Origin: Desulfobulbaceae bacterium | GTDB lineage: Bacteria > Desulfobacterota > Desulfobulbia > Desulfobulbales > UBA5123 | DNA length: 8,234 nucleotides | Assembly: GCA_029865195.1 (NCBI GenBank) | Contig: JAOUHH010000118.1 | Location: 1 to 8,234, forward strand | Reading direction: 5' to 3' | Shown: piece by piece, positions 1-6,678 of the stretch | Position numbering within the stretch: the stretch's first letter is position 1 | Layout: each line of letters starts with the position of its first letter | Made by a program: the position numbers and the translations under genes | Notes under the pieces: generated by a model | Seen by the model: the letters and a program-made list of their open reading frames with translations, nothing else | Database searches by the model: none | What the model was told of the DNA's origin: nothing

Positions 1-1
1 G

Positions 2-685
2 CTGCCGCCCTTTTTGGTCAACAGCGAAACCATGACCGCAACCGGCCAGTTGCCGAAATTCGCCGAGGATCTTTTCCGAATCGAGGGGCGCGATTTGTGG
101 CTGATCCCCACCGCCGAGGTGCCGGTGACCAATCTGCACCGTGCCGAAACCATGGCCGAGAAGGAAATGCCGGTCAAGTACTGTGCCTACACCCCCTGTT
201 TTCGCTCCGAGGCCGGCTCCTATGGCAAGGACACCCGGGGCCTGATCCGGCAGCACCAGTTCGACAAGGTGGAGTTGGTCAAGTTTACCCGGCCGGAGGA
301 TTCCGACGCAGAGCTGGAGTCATTGCTTGCCGACGCCGAGGAGGTGCTGCAACTGCTTGAACTGCCCTACCGGGTGGTGATCCTCTGCACCGGCGACGTG
401 GGCTTTTCGGCTCGCAAGACCTACGATATCGAGGTGTGGATGCCGGCCCAGAACACCTATCGGGAGATATCCTCGTGCAGCAATTTCGGCGATTTCCAGG
501 CCAGGCGGGGCGGGATCCGTTACCGGCCGAAGGATCAGCAGAAGAGCGCCCTGGTGCATACCCTGAACGGCAGCGGGCTCGCCGTCGGCCGAACCTTGGC
601 CGCGATTCTTGAAAACTGCCAGCAGGAAGACGGCACCGTCAAGATCCCCGCCGTTCTCAAGCCCTATTTCGAGAAGCGGTTTTAA
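2..685 (+). CDS. serS: Seryl-tRNA synthetase, C-terminal part (5' end cut by window edge)
   Basis: This is the C-terminal 227 residues of seryl-tRNA synthetase, the cytoplasmic class II enzyme that activates serine with ATP and loads it onto tRNA-Ser (and tRNA-Sec). The frame is open from base 2, and the first residues (LPPFLVNSETM, then GTGQLPKF-like TATGQLPKF) are internal to the family, so the TTG at 14 is not a start. Visible hallmarks are class II motif 2 (FRSEAGSYGKDTRGLIRQHQF, around bases 200-265), with its catalytic Arg-x-Glu, and motif 3 near the end (NGSGLAVGRTLAAILEN, around bases 567-620), with the ATP-binding Arg. Family members are about 420-430 residues, so roughly the first 200, including the tRNA-binding coiled-coil arm, lie left of the window. 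It ends in TAA with the usual basic or aromatic tail (PYFEKRF). It looks intact and is a housekeeping gene unrelated to its neighbours. Confidence 0.97.
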   Translation: MPPFLVNSETMTATGQLPKFAEDLFRIEGRDLWLIPTAEVPVTNLHRAETMAEKEMPVKYCAYTPCFRSEAGSYGKDTRGLIRQHQFDKVELVKFTRPEDSDAELESLLADAEEVLQLLELPYRVVILCTGDVGFSARKTYDIEVWMPAQNTYREISSCSNFGDFQARRGGIRYRPKDQQKSALVHTLNGSGLAVGRTLAAILENCQQEDGTVKIPAVLKPYFEKRF

Positions 686-697
686 GGTTTTCTTATT

Positions 698-726
698 GCG
701 ATCGGCGGCCGTGCGTCGCCGGTCGC
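698..726 (+). terminator. Hairpin after serS, possible terminator
   Basis: GCGATCGGCG (698-707) pairs with CGCCGGTCGC (717-726) across a 9-base loop. This is a 10-bp stem with a single G-U pair, 12 bases after the serS stop. What follows is pyrimidine-rich (ATCTCTTC) but not a clean T run, so it may be a weak terminator, a 3'-end stabilising structure, or part of a Rho-dependent end. The rest of the gap up to 921 is CT-rich, and I found no gene and no clear sigma-70 promoter in it. Confidence 0.4.
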
Positions 727-921
727 ATCTCTTCATGCAGGCTGTCTCTTTCGCGTATTTCCTCTTTCACCCTCTGTCGGTTTCGTTATTCATATCTTCC
801 CGGTGTGACATCCGCTTGCTTTCCCGGCGGCTTCCTTTTATTCTGAGTGTGTTGCCTAGCAGTTTCTGGGCGTAGTGGTAGGCATTCTCAGTCTTAGTGG
901 TGTGGTGGGTTTGGGAAACGT

Positions 922-2190
922 ATGAAACGAACAGTCTTCATCGTTGGCATTCTGGTGTTGCTGGTTGCCGCCTTTTTTGTGGCCCGGCGGCAGCAGTCGC
1001 CGGTGCCGGTCAGGGTCGGCATCCTCCATTCCCGGACCGGGACCATGGCCATGAGCGAACAGCCGGTTATTGACGCCACCCTTTTTGCCATCGAGGAGTT
1101 GAACCGGCGCGGCGGCGTTCTTGGCCGGCCCGTGGAGCCGATAATCGCCGATGGCGGTTCGGATCCGGATCAATTTGCGTTGGCCGCGGAGCGGTTGATC
1201 GATGTCGACAAGGTCTCGGTCATCTTCGGCTGCTGGACCTCGGCCAGCCGCAAAGAGGTCGGGGCAGTGGTCGAAAAGAGGAACCATCTCCTGGTCTATC
1301 CGTTGCAATACGAAGGTGTAGAGCAATCTTCCGCCATCGTTTACATGGGATCGGTCCCGAATCAGCAGATCAAGCCGGCGGTGAAGTGGGCCATGGACAA
1401 TCTCGGCCGGCGGTTTTTTTTGATCGGTTCCGACTATATCTTTCCCCGGATTGCCAATCATGTGATCAGCGATCTTGCCGATCTCCTTGGTGGGGCGGTG
1501 GTTGCGGAGCGTTACCAGCCCTTGGGAGGCAAGGATTTTGACGCCATTGCCGAAGAGATTGCGGCTTTGCGCCCGGCGGTGGTTTTCAATACCCTGAACG
1601 GCGACAGCAATATCGCCTTTTTTGCCGCCCTCCAGCGGCACGGACTCGGCAGTGCCGATATCCCGGTTCTTTCGTTCAGTATCACCGAGACCGAGTTGCA
1701 GGCGATGTCCGAGGTGTTGCCGAAAGGCGCCATGGCGGGCCATTACGCTTCCTGGAGTTATTTTGAATCCTTGCCGGGGGTGGAAAACCGGTCTTTTTTG
1801 CAGCGGTTTCGGGCGCGATATGGAGTGGGGCGTCGCCTCAACGATCCGATGGTGTCGGCGTATGAGGGTGTGCAGCTCTGGGCCCAGTCGGTGGCGGAGG
1901 CGGCAAGCATCGAGCCGATAAAGGTTCGGCATGCTTTCAGCCGGCAAAGTATGAACGGGCCCGGCGGCATTATCTATATCGACGACCAGAGTCATCACGC
2001 TTGGAAGACAAGCCGGATAGGGCGGAGCACCGGCGACGGCATGTTCGAGATCGTGTGGGATTCACAGCAACCTGTCCGTCCCGAGCCATTTCCGTCCTTC
2101 GACGAGCGTGGTCACTGGCAGGAACTGGTGGACCGCTATTACCAGCGATGGGACAACCATTGGGCGCCCGTCGTAGAGGGGGCGCGATGA
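922..2190 (+). CDS. UrtA/AmiC-like substrate-binding protein, probably a membrane-anchored sensor subunit
   Basis: This 422-residue protein belongs to the periplasmic binding-protein family of UrtA (urea ABC transporter) and AmiC (amide sensor). Residues 5-21 form a hydrophobic helix followed by RR, with no lipobox cysteine and no good A-x-A cleavage site, so it may stay anchored to the inner membrane facing the periplasm. Family signatures follow in order: VRVGILHSRTGTMAMSE (from residue 30), FGCWTS (102-107), LVYPLQYEG (124-132), a TDY-type segment read here as GSDYIFPR, and NGDSN (226-230). These match the short-chain amide/urea type rather than the branched-chain amino acid type. A GGGA at 913-916 gives a weak ribosome site. 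The stop overlaps the start of the diguanylate cyclase gene (ATGA), so the two are translationally coupled. No permease or ATPase gene is nearby in the window, which argues for sensing rather than transport. The ligand is unknown: urea, amides or another small polar compound are possible. Confidence 0.82.
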   Translation: MKRTVFIVGILVLLVAAFFVARRQQSPVPVRVGILHSRTGTMAMSEQPVIDATLFAIEELNRRGGVLGRPVEPIIADGGSDPDQFALAAERLIDVDKVSVIFGCWTSASRKEVGAVVEKRNHLLVYPLQYEGVEQSSAIVYMGSVPNQQIKPAVKWAMDNLGRRFFLIGSDYIFPRIANHVISDLADLLGGAVVAERYQPLGGKDFDAIAEEIAALRPAVVFNTLNGDSNIAFFAALQRHGLGSADIPVLSFSITETELQAMSEVLPKGAMAGHYASWSYFESLPGVENRSFLQRFRARYGVGRRLNDPMVSAYEGVQLWAQSVAEAASIEPIKVRHAFSRQSMNGPGGIIYIDDQSHHAWKTSRIGRSTGDGMFEIVWDSQQPVRPEPFPSFDERGHWQELVDRYYQRWDNHWAPVVEGAR

Positions 2191-4661
2191 TGAATATTTT
2201 CCGCCGAAAGATCGGGGTCAAGGTGGGGGCGTGGTTTCTGCTCGTTGCCCTGCTGCCTCTCGCTACCCTGACCATCATCATCCTGAATAATACCCGCAAG
2301 GCCCTTATCGTCGAGATCACCGCCCATCTCAACGATCTCCTGCATGAGAAGACGGAGCGCATCGAACTCTATGTCGACGAGCAACGGCGAGGCCTTTTTG
2401 CTCTTGCCTCGGTGCCGTCGGTTACGAGAGCCGCAGAACAGCTTTACTGCGGACAGCGCAACCAAGAGCTGCCAGAGCATTCGTCAGTTTCGACGATCGA
2501 TGCCGAAGCTGAAGTCTATTTGCGTAAAACCATGCAGCAGGCAGGTTATCACGACATCTTTCTGATCGCCCCGGACGGTGATATTGTCTATTCCGTCACC
2601 AAGGAAGATGATCTCGGCACCAATCTCTACCATGGTCCTTATCGCGACAGCGGCCTGGCCCATGTTTTTGACAAGGCGGCCTCCCTGCTCGACAGTCAGA
2701 TTTCCTCCTTTTCGTTTTATCCGCCCTCAAAAAAACCTGCGGCCTTCATCGCCACCCCGATCTTTGGCGACAACAAGTTGCTGGGGGTGATCGCCGTCCA
2801 ACTCAACGAGGAACAGTTGTTCTATATCTTTGCCGATTATCTCGGCCTCGGGGAGAGCGGCGAACTTGTCGCCAGCCGTGTCAGTGGCGATAATATCGTT
2901 GCTGCGGCGCCCCTTCGTCATCGCCCGGACGCCCTTGGTCGCAAATTGTTGCAGAAAACGGCAGCCAACAGCCGGCCCATTCAGCTTGCCGTCAGCGGTC
3001 AGCAGGGGGCGGGGGTCACTCTCGACTATCGCGGCGTGCCGATTATTGGTGCTTGGGGATATGTGCCGTCAATGGACTGGGGTTTGGTGGTAAAGATCGA
3101 TAAGGACGAAGCCCTTGCCCCCATCCATCGGCAGATGGTGCTGCTTGCGGTTATCGCCGCTGTGATTATGGTGCTGGTGGTGGGCGGCATTTTCCTTGCT
3201 GCCGGCAGTATCACCAGGCCCATTAAACAACTTGTGGCGGTCATGCAGCATTTCGCCAACGGGGATTTCAGGGCCCGGGCGCCGGTGGGCGCCGATGACG
3301 AGGTCGGTTCGCTGGTGGCCCATTTCAACGACATGGCCGACACCATCGAGCAGTATACCTTCACCATGGAACAGGAGGTTGCGCAGCGCACCCAAGAGTT
3401 GCAACAGGCCAAGTCCTTCCTGGACAAGGCGCAGTCCATTGCCCATCTTGGCAGCTGGCAGTGGGATATTGTCTACAATAAATTGTCATGGTCCGATGAG
3501 ATATACCGCATCTTCGGTCTGCAACCGCAACAGTTTGCCGCCACCTATGAGGCGTTTCTGGATGCCATTCACCCTGATGACCGGGTGCTGGTCACCGAGG
3601 CGGTCAACAAATCCCTGGAAACTGATATCCCCTATCTGGTCAGTCATCGGGTGGTGCGGCCCGACGGCTCGATACGTGTCGTAGAGGAGCGGGGTGATCT
3701 CCAACGCGATGCCGCCGGGCAACCCGTTTTCATGCTGGGGACGGTGCTGGATGTAACCGAGATTCGTAACGTGCAAAGACGGTTAAACGAGTATGTCGAT
3801 ATTATCGACGAGAATGTTCTTACCTCGGCCACCGATATAGAGGGCAACATCACCTATGTCAGCGACGCGTTCTGCCGTGCCAGTGGCTACAACCGGGATG
3901 AATTGCTCGGTCGCAATCATCGGATCATCCGTCATCCGGAGATGCCGAAAGAGTTGTATGAACGGCTGTGGAAGACGATTCTCGGCGGCGCGATATGGAA
4001 GGGCGTATTTAAAAACACCACCAAGGATGGCGGCAGCTATTGGGTGGAAAGCACTATTTCGCCGACCTATGACGCATCGGGGAATATTACCGGGTTTACC
4101 GCCATTCACAACGACATCACCGATAAAAAGCGTATTGAGGAGATATCGATAACCGACGAGCTGACCGGGCTCTTTAACCGCCGGCATTTTAATGAGATTT
4201 TTCCGGAGGAGTTGCAGCGGGCCCGCCGGGATGAAAAGAAGTTCGCCTTTCTCATGATCGATGTGGATAACTTCAAGAAATATAACGATACCTACGGCCA
4301 TCAGATGGGAGACCATGTGCTTCGGCAAGTAGGGTCGACCCTTAAGCAGGCCTTGATGCGTTCCGGCGATTTTGCCTTCCGTTTGGGAGGGGAGGAGTTT
4401 GGCGCGATCATCATCGTGAAGCGTGAAGAGGACGCCGTCCTTGTCGCAGATCGTATTCGGGCAACAATCGAGGCCTTGCGAATTCCCCACGAGAAAAATA
4501 GCCCGAGTCAGTATGTCACCATATCCTGCGGCCTGAAGTGTGTGGCCACCGACCGGCATCGCGGCGACGATGTCGAGGCGGTCTACCGGATGGCAGACAC
4601 GGCCCTGTACCAGGCCAAGGCGGACGGTCGCAACCGGGTGGCCGTTTATCTGGAAGGGTAG
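2187..4661 (+). CDS. Membrane diguanylate cyclase: Cache-like, HAMP, PAS, PAS, GGDEF
   Basis: This predicted inner-membrane diguanylate cyclase (824 residues) would make c-di-GMP from two GTP. The order is: TM helix about 13-33; a periplasmic region of about 275 residues with double-Cache features (YVDEQRRGLFALASVPSV, FLIAPDGDIVYS, ATPIFGDNKLLGVIAVQL); TM helix 318-339; HAMP about 340-393; a short coiled coil; PAS 1 about 420-530; PAS 2 about 535-650; and a C-terminal GGDEF domain from about 650. The active-site motif is GGEEF (734-738). An RxxD product-inhibition site, RSGD (725-728), lies exactly five residues before it, so the enzyme should be active and feedback-controlled. PAS 2 contains RHPEMP (582-587), like the FAD-binding PAS of Aer. 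No EAL domain is present. I chose ATG 2187, which overlaps the previous stop. ATG 2190 is also possible and sits better behind AGAGGGGG (2175-2182). The frame is open further upstream to 2001, but that stretch overlaps the binding-protein gene and reads as low-complexity basic sequence. Confidence 0.93.
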   Translation: MMNIFRRKIGVKVGAWFLLVALLPLATLTIIILNNTRKALIVEITAHLNDLLHEKTERIELYVDEQRRGLFALASVPSVTRAAEQLYCGQRNQELPEHSSVSTIDAEAEVYLRKTMQQAGYHDIFLIAPDGDIVYSVTKEDDLGTNLYHGPYRDSGLAHVFDKAASLLDSQISSFSFYPPSKKPAAFIATPIFGDNKLLGVIAVQLNEEQLFYIFADYLGLGESGELVASRVSGDNIVAAAPLRHRPDALGRKLLQKTAANSRPIQLAVSGQQGAGVTLDYRGVPIIGAWGYVPSMDWGLVVKIDKDEALAPIHRQMVLLAVIAAVIMVLVVGGIFLAAGSITRPIKQLVAVMQHFANGDFRARAPVGADDEVGSLVAHFNDMADTIEQYTFTMEQEVAQRTQELQQAKSFLDKAQSIAHLGSWQWDIVYNKLSWSDEIYRIFGLQPQQFAATYEAFLDAIHPDDRVLVTEAVNKSLETDIPYLVSHRVVRPDGSIRVVEERGDLQRDAAGQPVFMLGTVLDVTEIRNVQRRLNEYVDIIDENVLTSATDIEGNITYVSDAFCRASGYNRDELLGRNHRIIRHPEMPKELYERLWKTILGGAIWKGVFKNTTKDGGSYWVESTISPTYDASGNITGFTAIHNDITDKKRIEEISITDELTGLFNRRHFNEIFPEELQRARRDEKKFAFLMIDVDNFKKYNDTYGHQMGDHVLRQVGSTLKQALMRSGDFAFRLGGEEFGAIIIVKREEDAVLVADRIRATIEALRIPHEKNSPSQYVTISCGLKCVATDRHRGDDVEAVYRMADTALYQAKADGRNRVAVYLEG

Positions 4662-5452
4662 GCATGGCGAGGCTGACGGGTGAAAAAAAGAGGATTTATC
4701 GGTTGCAAACCTAACAAACAATATCATATACTCGAGATGTGAAGTGTGAATCGGTGCGGTTCCTTTTCGCGTTGGTCGGCCCAAATGCATAACGGGCAGG
4801 CCGTTTAAATACCGGACGCATCGCACAACTGCCTGGCAACGAGAAGCAGTCGCGTGGATGGGGTTGATTGTTGGATGCTGCGGTATGGGCATGTGTTTAT
4901 AGGCGCTATTGGTGGCGGATTCGTCATTGGCGATATCGGAAGGCGGCAATGTCCGGAGTGGCGGGGAAACAGGCGTCGGCAGATTCTTGGTTATAGTTCC
5001 GATTTTGTAGAAAAATCGTAGTTGAAAAATGTAAAGACGGGAGTTGGTGTAGGCGTAAGGCGTTTGGAAATAGATTATTCGTTTAGATGGTAGGCTGCCG
5101 AGGGCGATGATCATTAGTACTGCCGGGTGGGAAGTGCAGTTGAGGGTTTGGGTAGAGGGAAAGAAATATTAAGGTGCATTTGTAGCCGGAAATGCCTGTT
5201 GTGAAAGGTTTGGCTGGTGACGTGCGCGTCAAGTACACGCCTGGCGGGCGAAGAGAAAAGTGAATAATGTTGGCAGTAAATCAGAAGATTGGGTGGTGTT
5301 TGGTTTAGCTTGGCGGGTGGATGGTGTAGTAGATCGATAAACTTTATTCTAAATTTTGCTTGTAATAAATAAGCCATTCGGTTAGTAATAACCAATACGA
5401 CGTTGTCGGCAGTATGACGCATTATCAACTTCAATTATTTGGAGGTTTTAAA
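4662..5452 (+). other. Long gap without a supported gene; G-rich, C-poor right half
   Basis: About 750 bp separate the diguanylate cyclase from the perR leader. No tRNA, rRNA, insertion-sequence ends, CRISPR repeats or plausible plus-strand gene are visible. Two open frames on the minus strand cross it, but their products are low-complexity and Pro/His/Thr-rich with no recognisable motif. By hand count, bases 5041-5340 hold about 112 G and 33 C, a very strong strand bias unlike the flanking genes. Short inverted repeats exist (CGATTTT/AAAATCG at 5000-5018), but none looks like a clear terminator for the upstream gene. The last 110 bases become AT-rich, as expected of a promoter. The region could be a decayed gene, or hold an unrecognised RNA or a regulatory region. 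Confidence 0.6.
5360..5393 (+). promoter_or_regulatory. Putative perR promoter with overlapping inverted repeat
   Basis: TTGTAA (5360-5365) and TAGTAA (5383-5388) are spaced 17 bp apart in an AT-rich stretch, giving a moderate sigma-70-like promoter about 58 bases before the perR ATG. A perfect inverted repeat GGTTA-GTAA-TAACC (5380-5393) lies over the -10 element. Fur-family regulators commonly repress their own genes through palindromes in this position, so this is a candidate autoregulatory operator. It does not resemble the AT-only PerR box of Bacillus, and neither element is strong on its own. Confidence 0.35.
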
Positions 5453-5857
5453 ATGGACACCCCTGTAAATCTTCGTATGACGAAACAACGGCAAGTAATT
5501 CTTGATGAATTGCGGAAGATGCACACCCATCCCACGGCGGACGAGATGTACCGTTTGCTGCGTAAACGTTTGCCGAAGATCAGCCTCGGCACCGTGTACC
5601 GGAATCTTGAAGTGCTTTCCGATTGCGGTCTGATTCAGAAAATCGAAGTGGCTGGTACTCAGAAGCGTTTTGATGGCAACGCCTCACATCATCACCACGT
5701 ACGCTGCGCTCAGTGCAGCCGCCTGGAGGATGTGTACGTCGATGTTGACGCGGAAATGGACCAGAAGGTCAGCCGTCTGACCGAGTTTGACGTATCCATG
5801 CATCGGATGGAATTTGTCGGGGTCTGCCCCTCATGTAAAGTGGCTGCTAACGCTTGA
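5453..5857 (+). CDS. perR: PerR-type peroxide-responsive Fur family repressor
   Basis: This 134-residue metal-dependent DNA-binding repressor belongs to the Fur superfamily. An N-terminal winged helix (to about residue 75, with the recognition region SLGTVYRNLEVL) is followed by a metal-binding dimerisation domain. Aligned by eye to Bacillus PerR with a constant offset of 11, all five regulatory Fe/Mn ligands are present: H26, D74, H80, H82 and D93. The Asp at the last position, where Fur normally has Glu, favours PerR. The structural zinc site is complete as C85-x2-C88 and C125-x2-C128. In PerR, iron-catalysed oxidation of the His ligands by peroxide releases DNA. The ATG at 5453 has GGAGG at 5441-5445, seven bases upstream, so it is preferred over the in-frame start at 5414. 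The gene sits directly before rbr, dfx, ferritin and flavodiiron genes, the expected regulon, but has its own terminator and is probably transcribed alone. Confidence 0.93.
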   Translation: MDTPVNLRMTKQRQVILDELRKMHTHPTADEMYRLLRKRLPKISLGTVYRNLEVLSDCGLIQKIEVAGTQKRFDGNASHHHHVRCAQCSRLEDVYVDVDAEMDQKVSRLTEFDVSMHRMEFVGVCPSCKVAANA

Positions 5858-5885
5858 TACTGATGTAAATGTATGAAGTGAGAGC

Positions 5886-5929
5886 GGGGGCGTGTCGATC
5901 GGCCGTTACGATGCGTCCCCTTGCTTTTT
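5886..5929 (+). terminator. Rho-independent terminator after perR
   Basis: GGGGGCGTGTCG (5886-5897) pairs with CGATGCGTCCCC (5909-5920) over 12 bp, including three G-U pairs, with an 11-base loop. TTGCTTTTT follows immediately. It lies 28 bases after the perR stop and separates perR from the rbr transcript. Confidence 0.8.
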
Positions 5930-5955
5930 GTCCGGTTCATCCTTGAGTTGATCGA

Positions 5956-5989
5956 TTTTTTTTGTCAGGCTCTTACCCATATAATGGGT
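5956..5989 (+). promoter_or_regulatory. Putative rbr operon promoter with a 15-bp palindrome over the -10 box
   Basis: A perfect TATAAT lies at 5980-5985. The -35 position at 17-18 bp spacing is only a T tract (5956-5963), so the promoter may be weak at -35. The TATAAT is embedded in a perfect inverted repeat ACCCAT-ATA-ATGGGT (5975-5989). This placement is typical of a repressor operator, and PerR, encoded just upstream, is the obvious candidate. Transcription would start near 5992, leaving a leader of roughly 40 bases before rbr. Confidence 0.6.
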
Positions 5990-6030
5990 CGACTGGGCGC
6001 AACCTCATAAACACAGGCGGAGGAATGCCG

Positions 6031-6606
6031 ATGGGTCTTTTGGCTGGAACGGAAACTGAAAAGAACATACTGAAGGCTTTCGCGGGCGAATCCCAGGCCC
6101 GCAACCGATATACCTACTTTGCCGCCAAGGCCAAAAACGAGGGCTTTGTGCAGATCGCGGCGATTTTTGAAGAGACCGCCAACCAGGAAAAGGAGCATGC
6201 CAAGCGACTTTTCAAGTTTCTTGAAGGTGGGGAGGTCGAAATCACAGCCTCATTCCCGGCCGGGGTCATCGGTACTACCCTGGAGAATCTCAAGGAGTCT
6301 GCGGCAGGCGAGAATCATGAGCATACCGGCATGTACCCTGCCTTTGCCAAGGTGGCCCGCGCCGAAGGATTCGGCAACATCGCCGATGTTTTCATGTCCA
6401 TCGCCATTGCCGAAATGCGTCATGAAAAACGGTATCTTGCGCTTGCCGCGAATATTGAAAAGGGGCGGGTGTTTAAGCGGGAAAAAAAGGTTGCCTGGTG
6501 CTGTCGTAATTGCGGTTACACCCACGAGGGGGAGGGAGCACCCGATCTTTGTCCTGCCTGTGCGCACAAAAAGGACCACTTTGAGTTGCTGTGTGAGAAT
6601 TATTGA
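6031..6606 (+). CDS. rbr: Rubrerythrin (diiron and rubredoxin-like peroxidase)
   Basis: Rubrerythrin is a cytoplasmic NADH-linked peroxidase of anaerobes that reduces hydrogen peroxide to water with electrons from rubredoxin. The 191-residue length equals the classical Desulfovibrio protein. An N-terminal ferritin-like four-helix domain supplies the diiron ligands E20, E53-x2-H56, E94-x2-E97 and E128-x2-H131. A C-terminal rubredoxin-like domain carries the FeS4 cysteines C158-x2-C161 and C174-x2-C177. An extra Cys at 157 adjoins the first ligand. I chose ATG 6031 because GGAGGA (6019-6024) is six bases upstream; the ATG at 6025 directly abuts that site, and the longer in-frame opening to 5962 would run through the promoter. 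It is the first gene of the rbr-dfx-ftn group, with 72 bp before dfx. Confidence 0.96.
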   Translation: MGLLAGTETEKNILKAFAGESQARNRYTYFAAKAKNEGFVQIAAIFEETANQEKEHAKRLFKFLEGGEVEITASFPAGVIGTTLENLKESAAGENHEHTGMYPAFAKVARAEGFGNIADVFMSIAIAEMRHEKRYLALAANIEKGRVFKREKKVAWCCRNCGYTHEGEGAPDLCPACAHKKDHFELLCENY

Positions 6607-6617
6607 TGGTGTTCTTT

Positions 6618-6648
6618 GCGGAGGTCACTCTCCGGGGACGCGTTTTTT
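6618..6648 (+). terminator. Weak hairpin and T run between rbr and dfx, possible attenuator
   Basis: CGGAG (6619-6623) pairs with CTCCG (6630-6634), and an outer GCG/CGC pairing is possible. Six T residues follow at 6643-6648, but with a GC-rich spacer of several bases between stem and T run. At best this gives partial termination or a processing point that would make more rbr than dfx message. Confidence 0.25.
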
Positions 6649-6678
6649 AAACTGATCAGGCGGAATTGGGAGGCGAAT

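Noticed and set aside
856..1998. 380-codon minus-strand open frame
   Set aside because: It is a shadow of the substrate-binding protein gene, with His/Arg/Pro-rich composition typical of antisense frames in GC-rich DNA.
2001..2186. Longer N-terminus for the diguanylate cyclase
   Set aside because: It would overlap the binding-protein gene by 190 bases and gives Arg/Gly-rich sequence without a ribosome site. The start at 2187 or 2190 precedes a normal TM helix.
922..2190. Calling the gene urtA, a urea transporter component
   Set aside because: The sequence is UrtA/AmiC-like, but no transporter genes are present, the N-terminus looks anchored and the partner is a diguanylate cyclase, so a urea-transport function is not supported.
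4664..4714. 16-codon open frame right after the cyclase stop
   Set aside because: A GGAAGGG lies upstream, but the peptide is too short and featureless to support as a gene.
4777..4803. Inverted repeat CGGCC...GGCCG as a terminator for the cyclase gene
   Set aside because: It is only a 5-bp stem with a 17-base loop and no T run, more than 100 bases after the stop.
3783..5114. 443-codon open frame on the minus strand
   Set aside because: Most of it is antisense to the PAS/GGDEF coding region, whose plus-strand domains are clear. The remainder, in the gap, is Pro/Thr/His-rich without recognisable motifs or a ribosome site.
5211..5226. Possible sigma-54 (-24/-12) promoter, TGGC with GC at the correct spacing
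   Set aside because: The invariant GG and GC are present 10 bases apart, but most other consensus positions fail (TGC for TTGC, no CAC), and no gene starts within 200 bases downstream.
5114..5434. 106-codon minus-strand open frame before perR
   Set aside because: It starts with TTG, has no recognisable motif, and overlaps the perR promoter. Its openness is explained by the G-rich, C-poor plus strand.
5962..6030. Upstream TTG or ATG (6025) start for rubrerythrin
   Set aside because: The TTG start would place the promoter inside the gene, and the ATG at 6025 leaves no spacing after GGAGGA. The start at 6031 gives exactly the classical 191-residue protein.
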